Positions 54,171-62,611 of a stretch of DNA of 64,000 nt are shown here, piece after piece. The notes under the pieces are model-generated. The model was not told where the DNA came from. It did no database searches and worked only from the letters and a program-made list of their open reading frames with translations. A program made the translations under genes and the position numbers. The stretch's first letter is position 1. Every line of letters starts with the position of its first letter. The DNA is from Paenibacillus agricola. GTDB lineage: Bacteria; Bacillota; Bacilli; Paenibacillales; NBRC-103111. The stretch is from the NCBI RefSeq assembly GCF_011440305.1, contig NZ_JAAOIW010000001.1:682001-746000 (forward strand). The letters are read 5' to 3'.

Positions 54171-54227
54171 CGGAGTTATACAGACAATTGATGTACAGCT
54201 CAGGGCAGGATAAGAACTGTCTGTTCT
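54171..54227 (-). promoter_or_regulatory. Conserved promoter/operator element, copy 2
   Basis: On the plus strand: GTTATA (54175-54180, minus-strand TATAAC), CA, GACAATT (54183-54189), then AGAACTGTCTGTTCT at 54213-54227. Spacing between the boxes is identical to copy 3 (30 bp). It lies about 95 bp upstream of the binding-protein gene starting at 54076. Confidence 0.7.
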
Positions 54228-54261
54228 TCATCCTAGCTGTGTTATAGCTATGTTTTGTAGC

Positions 54262-55143
54262 TTAACCTTTGACTGAGCCCAGCATTACGCCTTTGGCAAA
54301 GTGCTTTTGCAGGAATGGGTAAATGACAAGGATTGGCGCCATCGCCATCATAATCGAAGCCATACGAATGGTCTCCTGTGGTACCATGCGGTCATCGCCA
54401 CCGGAACCCGACTGAGCCACACCATTGGAATCGGAATCGATAACCAATGTCTTGACCAGCACCTGAAGCGTCCATTTCTTCGAATCGGAAATATAGATCA
54501 TCGCATTAAAGTACGTGTTCCAATGGGCAACTGCGAAGAACAAGGTAAATGCAGCAATCGCAGGCATCGACAACGGAATGACAATCCGCATAAACACACC
54601 CAGATCGGAACAGCCGTCAATTTTCGCGGAATCCTCAAGCTCTGAGGGCAAGGATTCCAGGAAGCTTTTAATAACAATTAAACTCCATGCGTTAGTGAGT
54701 GCAGGCCAGATCAGCGCCCAGTATGAATTTAGCAAGCCCAATTGCTTGATCAGCAGGTAGTTCGGGACGATACCCGCACTGAACACCAGTGTGAAAATAA
54801 CCGCTCCCATCATGATACCACGTCCGGGCATTGTTTTTTTCGTTAGTGCATAAGCCAGTGAGAACGATACAATAATGTTAAGGATCGTGCCGATCACCGT
54901 AATAAAGGTTGTGCTTTTTAATGCGTTAGTGAAGCTGTTGGTCGATAAAATATATTTGTAAGCAGAGAGCGACCATTTTTCCGGAAAAATATAAAACTGC
55001 AAAGGCACATAAACCTCTGGATCTGTAAAAGATACACTAAACACATACAAAAACGGAAATACGCAAACCAATGAAATGATCCCCAACAATGTATAGTTGA
55101 CCCAATCAAAGGGCTGCAGCTTCTTCGACGAAACAAAACTCAT
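54262..55143 (-). CDS. Carbohydrate ABC transporter permease, LplC type
   Basis: MalG-like permease of 293 residues with six hydrophobic segments, EAA loop LEDSAKIDGCSDLGVFMRIVIPLS and C-terminus KHFAKGVMLGSVKG. It lies 18 bp after its LplB-type partner. It serves the importer whose binding proteins and intracellular putative glycosidases follow downstream. No ATPase is encoded locally. Confidence 0.89.
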   Translation of the reverse strand: MSFVSSKKLQPFDWVNYTLLGIISLVCVFPFLYVFSVSFTDPEVYVPLQFYIFPEKWSLSAYKYILSTNSFTNALKSTTFITVIGTILNIIVSFSLAYALTKKTMPGRGIMMGAVIFTLVFSAGIVPNYLLIKQLGLLNSYWALIWPALTNAWSLIVIKSFLESLPSELEDSAKIDGCSDLGVFMRIVIPLSMPAIAAFTLFFAVAHWNTYFNAMIYISDSKKWTLQVLVKTLVIDSDSNGVAQSGSGGDDRMVPQETIRMASIMMAMAPILVIYPFLQKHFAKGVMLGSVKG

Positions 55144-55161
55144 CAGATTCTCCTCCTTCTA

Positions 55162-56124
55162 TTAATAGATGCCTTCATGCCCTAATTTTTTCACTACATA
55201 ATTGGATACCATCACAAGCACGAAGCCAACGACACCCTTAAACATACCTACTGTAACCCCGGTGCTAATCTGTCCTTTAAGAATCCCTTGGGTATATGCA
55301 TACGTATCAAATACTTCAGCGAGCGACGAGACTAACGGGTTCATCATCAATAATATTTGTTCAAAGCCTACATCCGCCATTTGTCCAAGACGCAGAATAA
55401 GTAAAATGAAGATCGTTGGACGAATCGCTGGCAAAGTAATATGCCAAATTTGGCGCCAACGGGTTGCACCATCCACAACGGCTGCTTCATATCTTTGTGG
55501 ATCTACACCGGCCATAGCCGCAAGGAAGATGATCGTTCCCCAGCCCACCTCTTTCCACATGTTCTGTACCGTAATCATCGCCCAAAAATAGTTAGGGTTG
55601 GACAAGAAAGGAATACTTTCACCGCCGGAGTCGGTAATCAATTTATTAACAATTCCCACATCGGTCGATAATACAAAAAACGTCATACTGGCTACAACTA
55701 CCCAAGATAAAAAATGCGGTAAATATACAACTGACTGATTAATACGTTTGAAGAATTCATGACGCACTTCATTTAACATTAAAGCCAGAAGAATCGGCAT
55801 AGGAAACATAAAAATCAAGCCGAAAATATTGATCGCAAAGGTGTTTCGCAGCATAATATAAAAGTTTCGATCCGAAAACAACTCATTAAAATGCTTCAGC
55901 CCTACCCACTCACTGCCTGTAAATCCTAAGTACGGATTATATTCTTTAAAAGCAAGCATCAAGCCCCAAAGCGGTACAAATTTAAAAATGAGAAAAAATA
56001 AAATACCCGGTATTGCCAGCATATACATATATTTATGCTGAACCATCCGATTCCACAATCTAGAGCCATAGCCTACGTTACTTGGTCTTCTGGTGACCAG
56101 TACGGCTTTGCTTGTTTCCATCAT
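55162..56124 (-). CDS. Carbohydrate ABC transporter permease, LplB type
   Basis: MalF-like permease of 320 residues, six hydrophobic segments, EAA-type loop YEAAVVDGATRWRQIWHITLP and C-terminus VVKKLGHEGIY. Two Met codons open the frame; GAGAGGG lies before the first. It is the first gene of the locus, about 70 bp downstream of the first copy of the conserved promoter element, and the likely regulator gene lies 1.6 kb further upstream on the same strand. Confidence 0.88.
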   Translation of the reverse strand: MMETSKAVLVTRRPSNVGYGSRLWNRMVQHKYMYMLAIPGILFFLIFKFVPLWGLMLAFKEYNPYLGFTGSEWVGLKHFNELFSDRNFYIMLRNTFAINIFGLIFMFPMPILLALMLNEVRHEFFKRINQSVVYLPHFLSWVVVASMTFFVLSTDVGIVNKLITDSGGESIPFLSNPNYFWAMITVQNMWKEVGWGTIIFLAAMAGVDPQRYEAAVVDGATRWRQIWHITLPAIRPTIFILLILRLGQMADVGFEQILLMMNPLVSSLAEVFDTYAYTQGILKGQISTGVTVGMFKGVVGFVLVMVSNYVVKKLGHEGIY

Positions 56125-56197
56125 TGCTGTACACCCTCTCTGTTCATTTGTTATGGACGTTCCTTGTGAGTCCTATACTAAACGGCATGCAGAGGGC

Positions 56198-56254
56198 AGT
56201 ATACAGACAATTCTTGAATTTGCAGGAAAGAGATACGGAGGGACAGTTCTTGTC
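56198..56254 (-). promoter_or_regulatory. Conserved promoter/operator element, copy 1
   Basis: On the plus strand: AGTATA (56198-56203, minus-strand TATACT), CA, GACAATT (56206-56212), then GACAGTTCTTGTC at 56242-56254, itself a near-palindrome. It precedes the first permease gene by about 70 bp. Geometry from the -10 to GACAATT is identical in all three copies. Confidence 0.7.
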
Positions 56255-56280
56255 ATTTGATATAATTAGGGAGCACCCTC

Positions 56281-56503
56281 AGAGAGCACCCTCCCCACCC
56301 TCCCTTATAGGGAGGGACCCAAAGGGCTTTGCCCTCTGGACTCCCTTTGGCGTGCGGCGAGGCTGCGGGGTTCTCGGGGCGCTACCGTCCCTTCGGGACA
56401 CGCTTGGTTTGGCAGCGGATGCGGGTTGTGCGGCAACGTTGGATAAGAGTCGCTGTCCCTTCGGGATTTGCTTGCTTGGGGGGCGGATGCGGGGGCCGGT
56501 GGA
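56281..56503. repeat. GC-rich intergenic repeat block with 68-bp period
   Basis: A markedly GC-rich stretch in an otherwise AT-richer intergenic region. GTCCCTTCGGGA at 56387-56398 and 56455-56466, and GCGGATGCGGG at 56415-56425 and 56483-56493, are both offset by exactly 68 bp, defining an imperfect tandem repeat. Each unit carries a GTCCC-TTCG-GGA(C) hairpin. Upstream hairpins include CCCTCCC/GGGAGGG near 56296-56317 and AGGGC-TTT-GCCCT near 56323-56335. An open frame crosses it on the plus strand but looks non-coding. It may be a mobile or structured intergenic element. Confidence 0.55.
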
Positions 56504-56776
56504 GAGTGGACGGACAGGGATTTCAGGGAATTTTTTTGAGGGATTACGACTGTTTTGTCGTTATTTCCTTCAATTTTTTATGGTATTCTGGAATTGTTCA
56601 AAGCAACGAGAACATCCCGAAGGCTTTACAGGTAGTTTAAAACAACTTGGTATGGGATGGTGATCGGAAATAAGATGGATTTCAGCGGAGATATTAATCA
56701 GTTAAATAGGCTCTATGCAGAAACAAGTGCTTGACGAATGCGGAGTAGCTAAAATTGGAGTTAGAAGAAACCGAAA

Positions 56777-56959
56777 TTAGTCTGCATGAGTAGCACCGAA
56801 GTAAACGGGTTGCGGCATATCGATTCTGACCCGACAGTATGCTGGTTTTAACGGAATAGCTCCAGCTAATTGCGCTTGAACTCTGACAAAAAGAAAGGTA
56901 ACTGGAAAACCTCCAGCTAAACCGCCTTGATTTCAAGGTTTGAGCCCATTGGGCTCAAA
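56777..56959. repeat. Degenerate short repeat ending in a perfect 21-bp palindrome
   Basis: Read on the minus strand without a start codon, this gives LAGGFPVTFLFVRVQAQL, then AGAIPLKPAYCRVRID and a stop at 56777. I recall similar short hypothetical products scattered in Paenibacillus genomes, so this is probably a dispersed repeat rather than a gene. Internally CTCCAGCTAA occurs twice. At its right end TTTGAGCCCA-T-TGGGCTCAAA (56939-56959) is a perfect palindrome. The reminder of family is from memory and unverified. Confidence 0.4.
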
Positions 56960-57125
56960 TTTAAGGTAGTTTTTCCATGTAAGTATTAGAAAGGTGGATT
57001 TTTGAAAGAAACAGGAGGTTTTCCCACTCGTCCAACTGATCTACCTTTTGACATCGTCAAGCGCTGATTTTGGCGTAGACCGTAAATAATAAGAAAAGTC
57101 GATTTATTTCTTTAAAAGTAGATAG

Positions 57126-57413
57126 TGTAAAGTAAATAGTGTTTTTAAATCTGTATTTGGTAATGAAAGAACAAAGCCAATTCTGATTAGCCTGCTAGGT
57201 GCTAGAACAAGATACACATTACAGCTAGGCACGGATAAATTAGAATTGCATTTTGTTGAACTGCTGAAATTGCCGATTGATCCCCCAGCAAATGCCCCTT
57301 TGTATGAATGGGCTCGTGCAAATGCCATTCTAGGCATATACAAGCAAGGGATAGCTCTGGACGTGATAGCAAAAGCTGTGAAGATGCCTATTGAGGCAGT
57401 GGCTCAGTATTGA
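57126..57413 (+). pseudogene. Gutted PD-(D/E)XK nuclease / Rpn-type transposase gene
   Basis: Without a start codon, the plus strand reads NSVFKSVFGNERTKPILISLL, the conserved N-terminus of PD-(D/E)XK nuclease family transposases, then jumps to the C-terminal part TDKLELHFVELLKLPID and ends NAILGIYKQGIALDVIAK followed by AVKMPIEAVAQY and TGA. The catalytic core of roughly 130-150 residues is missing, so it is an internally deleted remnant. Just before it, AAAGTAGATAGTGT is imperfectly duplicated. Confidence 0.65.
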
Positions 57414-57437
57414 GCAAAGCGAGAAATAAAAAGAAAG

Positions 57438-57479
57438 AAGCCTCCAATCCCATTTAATCCGGGAATATGAAGGCTTTTT
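57438..57479 (+). terminator. Terminator after the nuclease remnant
   Basis: AAGCCTCCAATCCC pairs with GGGAATATGAAGGCTT (one mismatch, small bulge), followed by TTTT. It lies 25 bp past the stop of the decayed gene and is probably its original terminator. Confidence 0.6.
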
Positions 57480-57548
57480 AGGCTCGTGAAAGTATGAAAA
57501 TAACAAGCGGAGCGACCAAGGTGTTCTGGAGATAGCAAAGCGGTGCCT

Positions 57549-57603
57549 TTGTTCAAGGAATTTTACCGCTAATCATTTATCTAATCAAAAATTCCTTGAA
57601 CAA
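57549..57603. repeat. Perfect 16-bp inverted repeat
   Basis: TTGTTCAAGGAATTTT (57549-57564) and AAAATTCCTTGAACAA (57588-57603) flank a 23-bp spacer. Homology between the arms seems to extend outward imperfectly (GCGACCAAGGTGTTC near 57511 against the reverse complement of the 54-bp repeat), as in the ends of small mobile elements. Confidence 0.55.
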
Positions 57604-57727
57604 CAGCAATTGGAGGAACATCTTGGTCGCGCAGCTGCACGTATTTACTATGAACTCGGTAATATGATGGCTTCTTGAACAACAGCAATCGGAGGAATAT
57701 CTTGGTCGTGCAGCTGCACGTATTTAC
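57595..57727. repeat. 54-bp direct repeat, two copies
   Basis: Copies at 57595-57648 and 57674-57727 differ at three positions, all transitions. Both read in the same frame as LEQQQ[LS]EE followed by [HY]LGRAAARIY. The second copy ends right at the stop codon of the AraC sensor-regulator gene (minus strand). It may be the remnant C-terminus of an unidentified gene, duplicated together with the inverted repeat beside it. Confidence 0.6.
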
Positions 57728-57729
57728 CC

Positions 57730-60060
57730 TTAACGATAAGCCGTCCTAAACATCCCCGGTGTCATTTGAATATTCCGCTGGAACACTCTCGTCAAATTTC
57801 GCTCCGAATAGCCAATGATCGCCGCGATCTCGCTGATGCTTTGATCGGTTTCCAGCAATAGCCGCTTCGCTTCCTCTACCTTGCACTCCACAACGAATTC
57901 CAGAAAGTTGATGCCCATTTCCTTTTTGAAAAGCCTGCTCACATAAGAAGGGCTCATGCCAACCAGCTCGGCACAATGTACCAAGGAAAGATCCTCTGTA
58001 CAATGGTCACGAATATACTGGGAAACCTGCCAAATCGCGGTTTGTCCGGTATCGTTCAACGAATCCTCGGTAAGCTTTTTGTGAAGCGGGAACAGCACCA
58101 CCGTAAACCAATCAATAATATCGCGCGAGGTTTGCTTGCTTTCCAATTGCCCGAACAGATTATGTTCTAGAATATCCAAAATGCTCCCCCCTTGCTTCTC
58201 CAAGGAAGTGATCACTGCGGACAATAAGACGGAATAGCTTTGGTGGATAAAATTATACGATTGTGAGGTCTGCAATGCCTTCGTAAATCTTTCAAGGGAT
58301 TGCTCGGCTTGCGCCAATTCGCCTTTGGATAAAGAGTCGACGATTGCGCCTTCAAGGTCACGCGGATACCGAAATACTGCCCGCGTTTTCGAATTTTCCA
58401 GATCCTCTATATATAAAACAGAGGCCGTATCCTGGTAAATCCGGTATTGCAGCGCAACCTCTGCTTCCTTATATGAAACCGGAACGTCCGCAATATGCGA
58501 GTAACAACGGCCAATGCCAACCGAGGCATCAAAGGATAGGAAGCTTTTTAAAGACTCGCATACCGTATGGGCGAATTCGATCAAGCGCTCAGGCAGCTTG
58601 GATTGCTCCGCATCCTGGCTCCATTGCAGCAAGGCGATTCCCTTTCCTTGATAAGGGAACACATAGCCCTTTAAATCATCAGTTTTTTCCATGAGCTCCT
58701 GAATAACATTGGACACGGCAAAAGCGATAATCGGCTGGTCCCCTGGCAGGAACCTTGTTTCCCGTATCACATTCTCCACTTCTACGACCATGATCACGTA
58801 GTTGGATTTGACGGTTAGCCCGTACGTTTCACAGTCCTGGATTAGTGAGGTACTGAGCACATAATCGCCATTAATAAGCTGCTGCAAGCACCGTTCACGA
58901 AGGGTTGGCTGGACCTTGTCCATATAGCTGCCCAATTGCTGTGTCTCTTTACTCAAGTAATCAAGGCAAGCGCGAATATAGTCGAATTCATTTTCATTGC
59001 TTTGAATAAGCCCTTCCCCAAGTGACCGGCTATGCTTAATAAGCTGCTCTACTGGACTGTAGGCTCGCTTCGTGCTGAAATAGGTGAAAATAACCGCCAA
59101 TATAATAAAAAAAGTTAACGCTAACAAGGTAACTACACGAATCCAAACCAGCCTTTCCGTAATAAGCGCCTCAGGAATGACCGATACATAGGTACGTCCA
59201 AATACACTTTTCACATAGGAGTAGTGTGACTCCTTTCCATCCTCGTCTGTAAAATAAAAGCTATCAATACTGTTGGTAGCTTCACTTATTTTTTGCAAAA
59301 CTGGCGAATTTTCTATCATTTGCCGATTCGCTGTCGTTTGATTCGTTGCCGCACCCAGTGAATGGGGATAGCTCACAAAGATCATTTCTTTTCCTTTAAA
59401 AAAGAGATCCGTTTCATCCGGCAAAAAGCGCATAATGCCTTTAGCTTCCACTTGGAAAGCAAGAATGCCTTGATTCGCTGATGTGCTTACAACCGGCACT
59501 TTACGGAAATAGGTAATCAAACCCTCCTGTTGGCTGTCAGGCAAATAAATCCAGCGCAACGGATTTTTATCTGCCATTAATTGCTCTACATCATTTTTGT
59601 ATTTAAATTCCTGTAATTCTACGCCTCCATATTGGTTCGTTAGGACTATATTTTCCTGATTGGTGTAGAAATAAATTTCATTAATGAAATCATTGGCATT
59701 TTTGACCAGCAAAATTTTGTTGATCAACTCTAGATGCCATACTAAAGGCTTATCTACAATGCGATTAGTGAACAAATCGTTAATGATCGGCTCGGCCGCC
59801 AGTTGTAGCGATTCCTTCTCAATGCCTTGGATAATGCGTTCCGCCCTATCTCTCGTTAAGGCCAGAGAGGATTTGCTTTCATCTATAATTTGACCCTTGG
59901 TCCGCTCCATCGCAAATTGATAATATACTAAGCCAGCAATCAAAATAGGCACACATACCGAAAGGCATCCGACCCAAATTAAACGGTGAAAATATTTACC
60001 GCTTCGTTCCTCTTTCCCAGGAAATAGGATTCGATACAAGCGGTTTAGCCAATTAACCAT
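57730..60060 (-). CDS. Membrane-bound AraC-family sensor-regulator
   Basis: Regulator of 776 residues likely to sense a sugar outside the cell and control the adjacent importer/glycosidase locus. A first membrane helix (VGCLSVCVPILIAGLVYY, about 30-50), an extracellular Cache-like region of about 240 residues, and a second helix (VVTLLALTFFIILAVIF) precede a cytoplasmic linker. An AraC double helix-turn-helix closes the protein (LSLVHCAELVGMSPSYVSRLFKKEMGINFLEF and ISEIAAIIGYSERNLTRVFQRNIQMTPGMF). The frame extends to 60096, but ATG at 60060 has GGAGG upstream. It lies upstream of the permease genes on the same strand, and three copies of a shared element precede the target genes. Confidence 0.87.
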   Translation of the reverse strand: MVNWLNRLYRILFPGKEERSGKYFHRLIWVGCLSVCVPILIAGLVYYQFAMERTKGQIIDESKSSLALTRDRAERIIQGIEKESLQLAAEPIINDLFTNRIVDKPLVWHLELINKILLVKNANDFINEIYFYTNQENIVLTNQYGGVELQEFKYKNDVEQLMADKNPLRWIYLPDSQQEGLITYFRKVPVVSTSANQGILAFQVEAKGIMRFLPDETDLFFKGKEMIFVSYPHSLGAATNQTTANRQMIENSPVLQKISEATNSIDSFYFTDEDGKESHYSYVKSVFGRTYVSVIPEALITERLVWIRVVTLLALTFFIILAVIFTYFSTKRAYSPVEQLIKHSRSLGEGLIQSNENEFDYIRACLDYLSKETQQLGSYMDKVQPTLRERCLQQLINGDYVLSTSLIQDCETYGLTVKSNYVIMVVEVENVIRETRFLPGDQPIIAFAVSNVIQELMEKTDDLKGYVFPYQGKGIALLQWSQDAEQSKLPERLIEFAHTVCESLKSFLSFDASVGIGRCYSHIADVPVSYKEAEVALQYRIYQDTASVLYIEDLENSKTRAVFRYPRDLEGAIVDSLSKGELAQAEQSLERFTKALQTSQSYNFIHQSYSVLLSAVITSLEKQGGSILDILEHNLFGQLESKQTSRDIIDWFTVVLFPLHKKLTEDSLNDTGQTAIWQVSQYIRDHCTEDLSLVHCAELVGMSPSYVSRLFKKEMGINFLEFVVECKVEEAKRLLLETDQSISEIAAIIGYSERNLTRVFQRNIQMTPGMFRTAYR

Positions 60061-60095
60061 AGTCGCCTCCAACTGCTGCGGGACGATTCCGCGCA

Positions 60096-60112
60096 ATGTC
60101 TGTTATGTCTGT
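60096..60112. promoter_or_regulatory. Tandem ATGTCTGT boxes before the regulator gene
   Basis: ATGTCTGT occurs at 60096-60103 and 60105-60112, followed by AATTCATG, which resembles part of the GACAATTCATG box of the conserved element. This may allow autoregulation. The match is partial. Confidence 0.3.
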
Positions 60113-60295
60113 AATTCATGATCGACACCTGTATTGTACTACATGATTATAACTTCAACCACCCCGGCATTGAACCGTCAATCCTTGTCATCCACTAATT
60201 TCAGGGCAAAATTGGTCAATATAGTAGACGAATAGGAGCATATATGGCAATCTATAGAGGTCAGGCATGATTTTCATGATAGGGAGGCTCTTTAT

Positions 60296-61219
60296 TTGTC
60301 CCGCAAGCACAATTTACTTTTTGCCCTCTATGTACTGCTGGGCGTATTTGCTCTCTCCACTTCAGCTATTTTTGTAAAGCTTTCCAGCGCTCCAGCGCCC
60401 ATAACTGCCTTGTACCGGATGTTTTTTTCCTTTATATTATTGCTCCCTTTCTTATTAATAGTGCCCAATGCTTTAGCCGATCTTAGAAAAATAACGAGGA
60501 AGCAATGGATATGGGGTTCATTATCCGGTGCTTTTATTGCAGTCCATTATTTACTTTGGTTTGAATCCTTGCTGTTCACGTCCGTGGCCAGTTCAACTGT
60601 ACTTGTGACGCTTCAACCGTTGTTCGCTTTTATTGGGGGCTATTTGATCTATGGGGAAAGATTAAGAAAAGTAGCGGTCAGCGGAGGTGTTCTTTCGATC
60701 GTAGGCAGTGTAATTATTGGCTGGGGGGATATGCAATTAGGTGAAGCAGCGCTCTACGGAGACATTCTAGCCCTACTTGGAGCCGCGGCAATTACTGCTT
60801 ATTTTTTAATCGCCCAAAATGTTCGAAAGCATATGTCCCTCGTCCCTTTTGGCATTATTGTCTATTCCACAAGCTCGTTATTCCTGCTCGCCTATTGCCT
60901 GATGATGCAAGCTCCTTTGGTTGGCTATCCAGCCTCAGATTGGCTATGCTTTCTGGGACTGGCTATCATTCCAACTTTAATGGGACAAACGATTTTTAAT
61001 TGGTTGATTAAATGGTTAAGTGCATCGACGATTTCGATGAGTATCCTTGGAGAGCCTATAGGAACCTGCCTATTGGCTTACTTGATTTGGGGTGAATCCA
61101 TTACCCTTCCGCAGGCGCTTGGTTCTTGTGTAATCTTTATCGGTATTTATATCTTTTTGCGGTTTAATAAAAGCGGTAATGCGGATGGGATTAGTGAAAA
61201 TAAAGAAAAAAGCCTTTGA
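60296..61219 (+). CDS. EamA/DMT-superfamily transporter
   Basis: Inner-membrane protein of 307 residues with ten hydrophobic segments arranged as two EamA repeats, typical of drug/metabolite exporters. The first repeat includes ALSTSAIFVKLSSAPAPITALYRM, and the second LGAAAITAYFLIAQNVRK through LGEPIGTCLLAYLIWGE. It starts at TTG with GGGAGG eight bases upstream. Its stop codon lies inside the stem of the terminator that serves the convergent racemase gene. The substrate is unknown. Confidence 0.88.
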   Translation: MSRKHNLLFALYVLLGVFALSTSAIFVKLSSAPAPITALYRMFFSFILLLPFLLIVPNALADLRKITRKQWIWGSLSGAFIAVHYLLWFESLLFTSVASSTVLVTLQPLFAFIGGYLIYGERLRKVAVSGGVLSIVGSVIIGWGDMQLGEAALYGDILALLGAAAITAYFLIAQNVRKHMSLVPFGIIVYSTSSLFLLAYCLMMQAPLVGYPASDWLCFLGLAIIPTLMGQTIFNWLIKWLSASTISMSILGEPIGTCLLAYLIWGESITLPQALGSCVIFIGIYIFLRFNKSGNADGISENKEKSL

Positions 61220-61273
61220 AGCAACAGGATTGGTTTAGGACTAGCTCCCGATCCGTTGCCTCAAAGGCTCTTT
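61205..61273 (-). terminator. Terminator of the LarA-type gene overlapping the EamA stop
   Basis: AAAGAGCCTTTGAGGCAACGGAT pairs with ATCCTGTTGCTTCAAAGGC on the minus strand, followed by TTTTTTCTTT. The T-run is strong only in the minus direction. The left arm contains the final codons and stop of the EamA gene (plus strand), a compact convergent overlap. Confidence 0.75.
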
Positions 61274-61316
61274 GAAATGGCTAAATCAACGTGCTAACTT
61301 TACCTGCTAATAACGG

Positions 61317-62582
61317 CTATTCACCCTGCACATAAGGAATCGTTAACGGTCCCAACGGCAATACGGCGACGGTCATGCCTTCGCCATATTTCTGTTTTAG
61401 TTGCTCCAGCGTTTCATCAATATTAGCCGTTGGCTTAAACATCGCTTTCTCAACAAGCTCATCGGGCAATGATGAGCGGACATATACATCGGCCCAAACC
61501 TGGATGACCGCTTGCTTCTGCACCTGCCATTGGTCGAACTGGGAGAAGGAGGGATCATTAATCAGATCCAGAATCTCCTGTGGTGTTCGACGTAATTGCA
61601 AAATCGCCGCGTAGTTGCCATGATCCGGTATCCCGTCAGAGCATTCAGCTGCACTAATGATCGTGCCGCCTTGCTTGACGATTTTATGTGCAGCGCTCAT
61701 CCCTTTGACCGCCTGGTATAAATTTTGGTCCAAGGGGTAGCCTGAATTCGATGTAATGACGACATCATAACGTTGCTCCACCGCGACCATCGCATGCGCC
61801 TTCGCATAGGCACAGCCTATTTTGTGCGCTTCAAATAGCTCTCCGGCAAAAACCTCGGTAATTTCCTTGTCCTTATTTAAGGCTACGTTCAGCATAAAAT
61901 GCGGCTTGCAGAGACGGTTAACCTCGCCAGCCATTTCCTGCAGCGGATTACGATCCATATTGCCCCAAGTGGCAAGAGGGTCACCGATCATTCTCGCATT
62001 GTGGAAGGTCAGAATCGTTTCAATACCCGCGATACCCGGCATAATGCCCTTGGGACCACCAGAAAATCCAGCAAAAAAATGCGGCTCGATAAACCCGGTA
62101 ACGATTCTAAAATCAGCTTCCACATATTCCTTGTTCAAATAGGCGTCACAGCCAAATGAGATTTTGCCCAAATTGACCAATTCGTCTTGATTATGACAAT
62201 GGTGATTAATTACCCGATACTTGTCGACAATTTCATCGCCCAGCATCTGTACGAATTCTTCCCGGGTTTGGTCGCGATGCGTCCCTGTGCCATTAATAAT
62301 AACGAATTGCCCGGCTGGAACATGTGAAAGCTCCTCAATTAACCAAGGCACCAGCTTTTCGTTAGGCGTGGGGCGCGTAATATCGCTGATTACAATCGCT
62401 ACCGTATCCGTTGCCTTGACCATATCCCGCAGGCGGGGCACACCTATCGGCTGCTGTAAAGCTGCCATCACGGCTGCCTTCTCATCCTTAAGACCCTCCA
62501 TATGGGAGGGCTCAATGACGGTTGCATGGTCAGGCACCTGGATACGCAATTCAGCTTTTCCATATTGTAAAAAGGTTTCCAC
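61317..62582 (-). CDS. LarA-type nickel-dependent racemase/epimerase family protein
   Basis: Protein of 421 residues in the LarA family, which uses the nickel-pincer cofactor to racemise lactate or epimerise other 2-hydroxyacids. Seen are VIINGTGTHRDQT, HCHNQDELVNLG and the cofactor-binding segment GFSGGPKGIMPGIAGIE. In it, the Lys of GGPK and the His of LTFHN are 16 residues apart, as are Lys184 and His200 of Lactobacillus LarA. No larB/larC/larE cofactor genes are present, so these must lie elsewhere. It follows a beta-hydroxyacid dehydrogenase gene by 29 bp, so a hydroxyacid other than lactate is possible. Confidence 0.87.
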   Translation of the reverse strand: METFLQYGKAELRIQVPDHATVIEPSHMEGLKDEKAAVMAALQQPIGVPRLRDMVKATDTVAIVISDITRPTPNEKLVPWLIEELSHVPAGQFVIINGTGTHRDQTREEFVQMLGDEIVDKYRVINHHCHNQDELVNLGKISFGCDAYLNKEYVEADFRIVTGFIEPHFFAGFSGGPKGIMPGIAGIETILTFHNARMIGDPLATWGNMDRNPLQEMAGEVNRLCKPHFMLNVALNKDKEITEVFAGELFEAHKIGCAYAKAHAMVAVEQRYDVVITSNSGYPLDQNLYQAVKGMSAAHKIVKQGGTIISAAECSDGIPDHGNYAAILQLRRTPQEILDLINDPSFSQFDQWQVQKQAVIQVWADVYVRSSLPDELVEKAMFKPTANIDETLEQLKQKYGEGMTVAVLPLGPLTIPYVQGE

Positions 62583-62611
62583 TAGTTATCACGCCTTTAT
62601 AATCGTATCCA

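Noticed and set aside
56112-56663. 183-codon open frame on the plus strand through the GC-rich block
   Set aside because: No ribosome binding site, low-complexity composition, it runs across the promoter element and hairpin repeats, and no family resemblance is visible.
56125-57729. Prophage or intact insertion sequence
   Set aside because: Only short repeats and one gutted nuclease remnant occur. No transposase, integrase, terminal repeats with target duplication or phage genes are visible.
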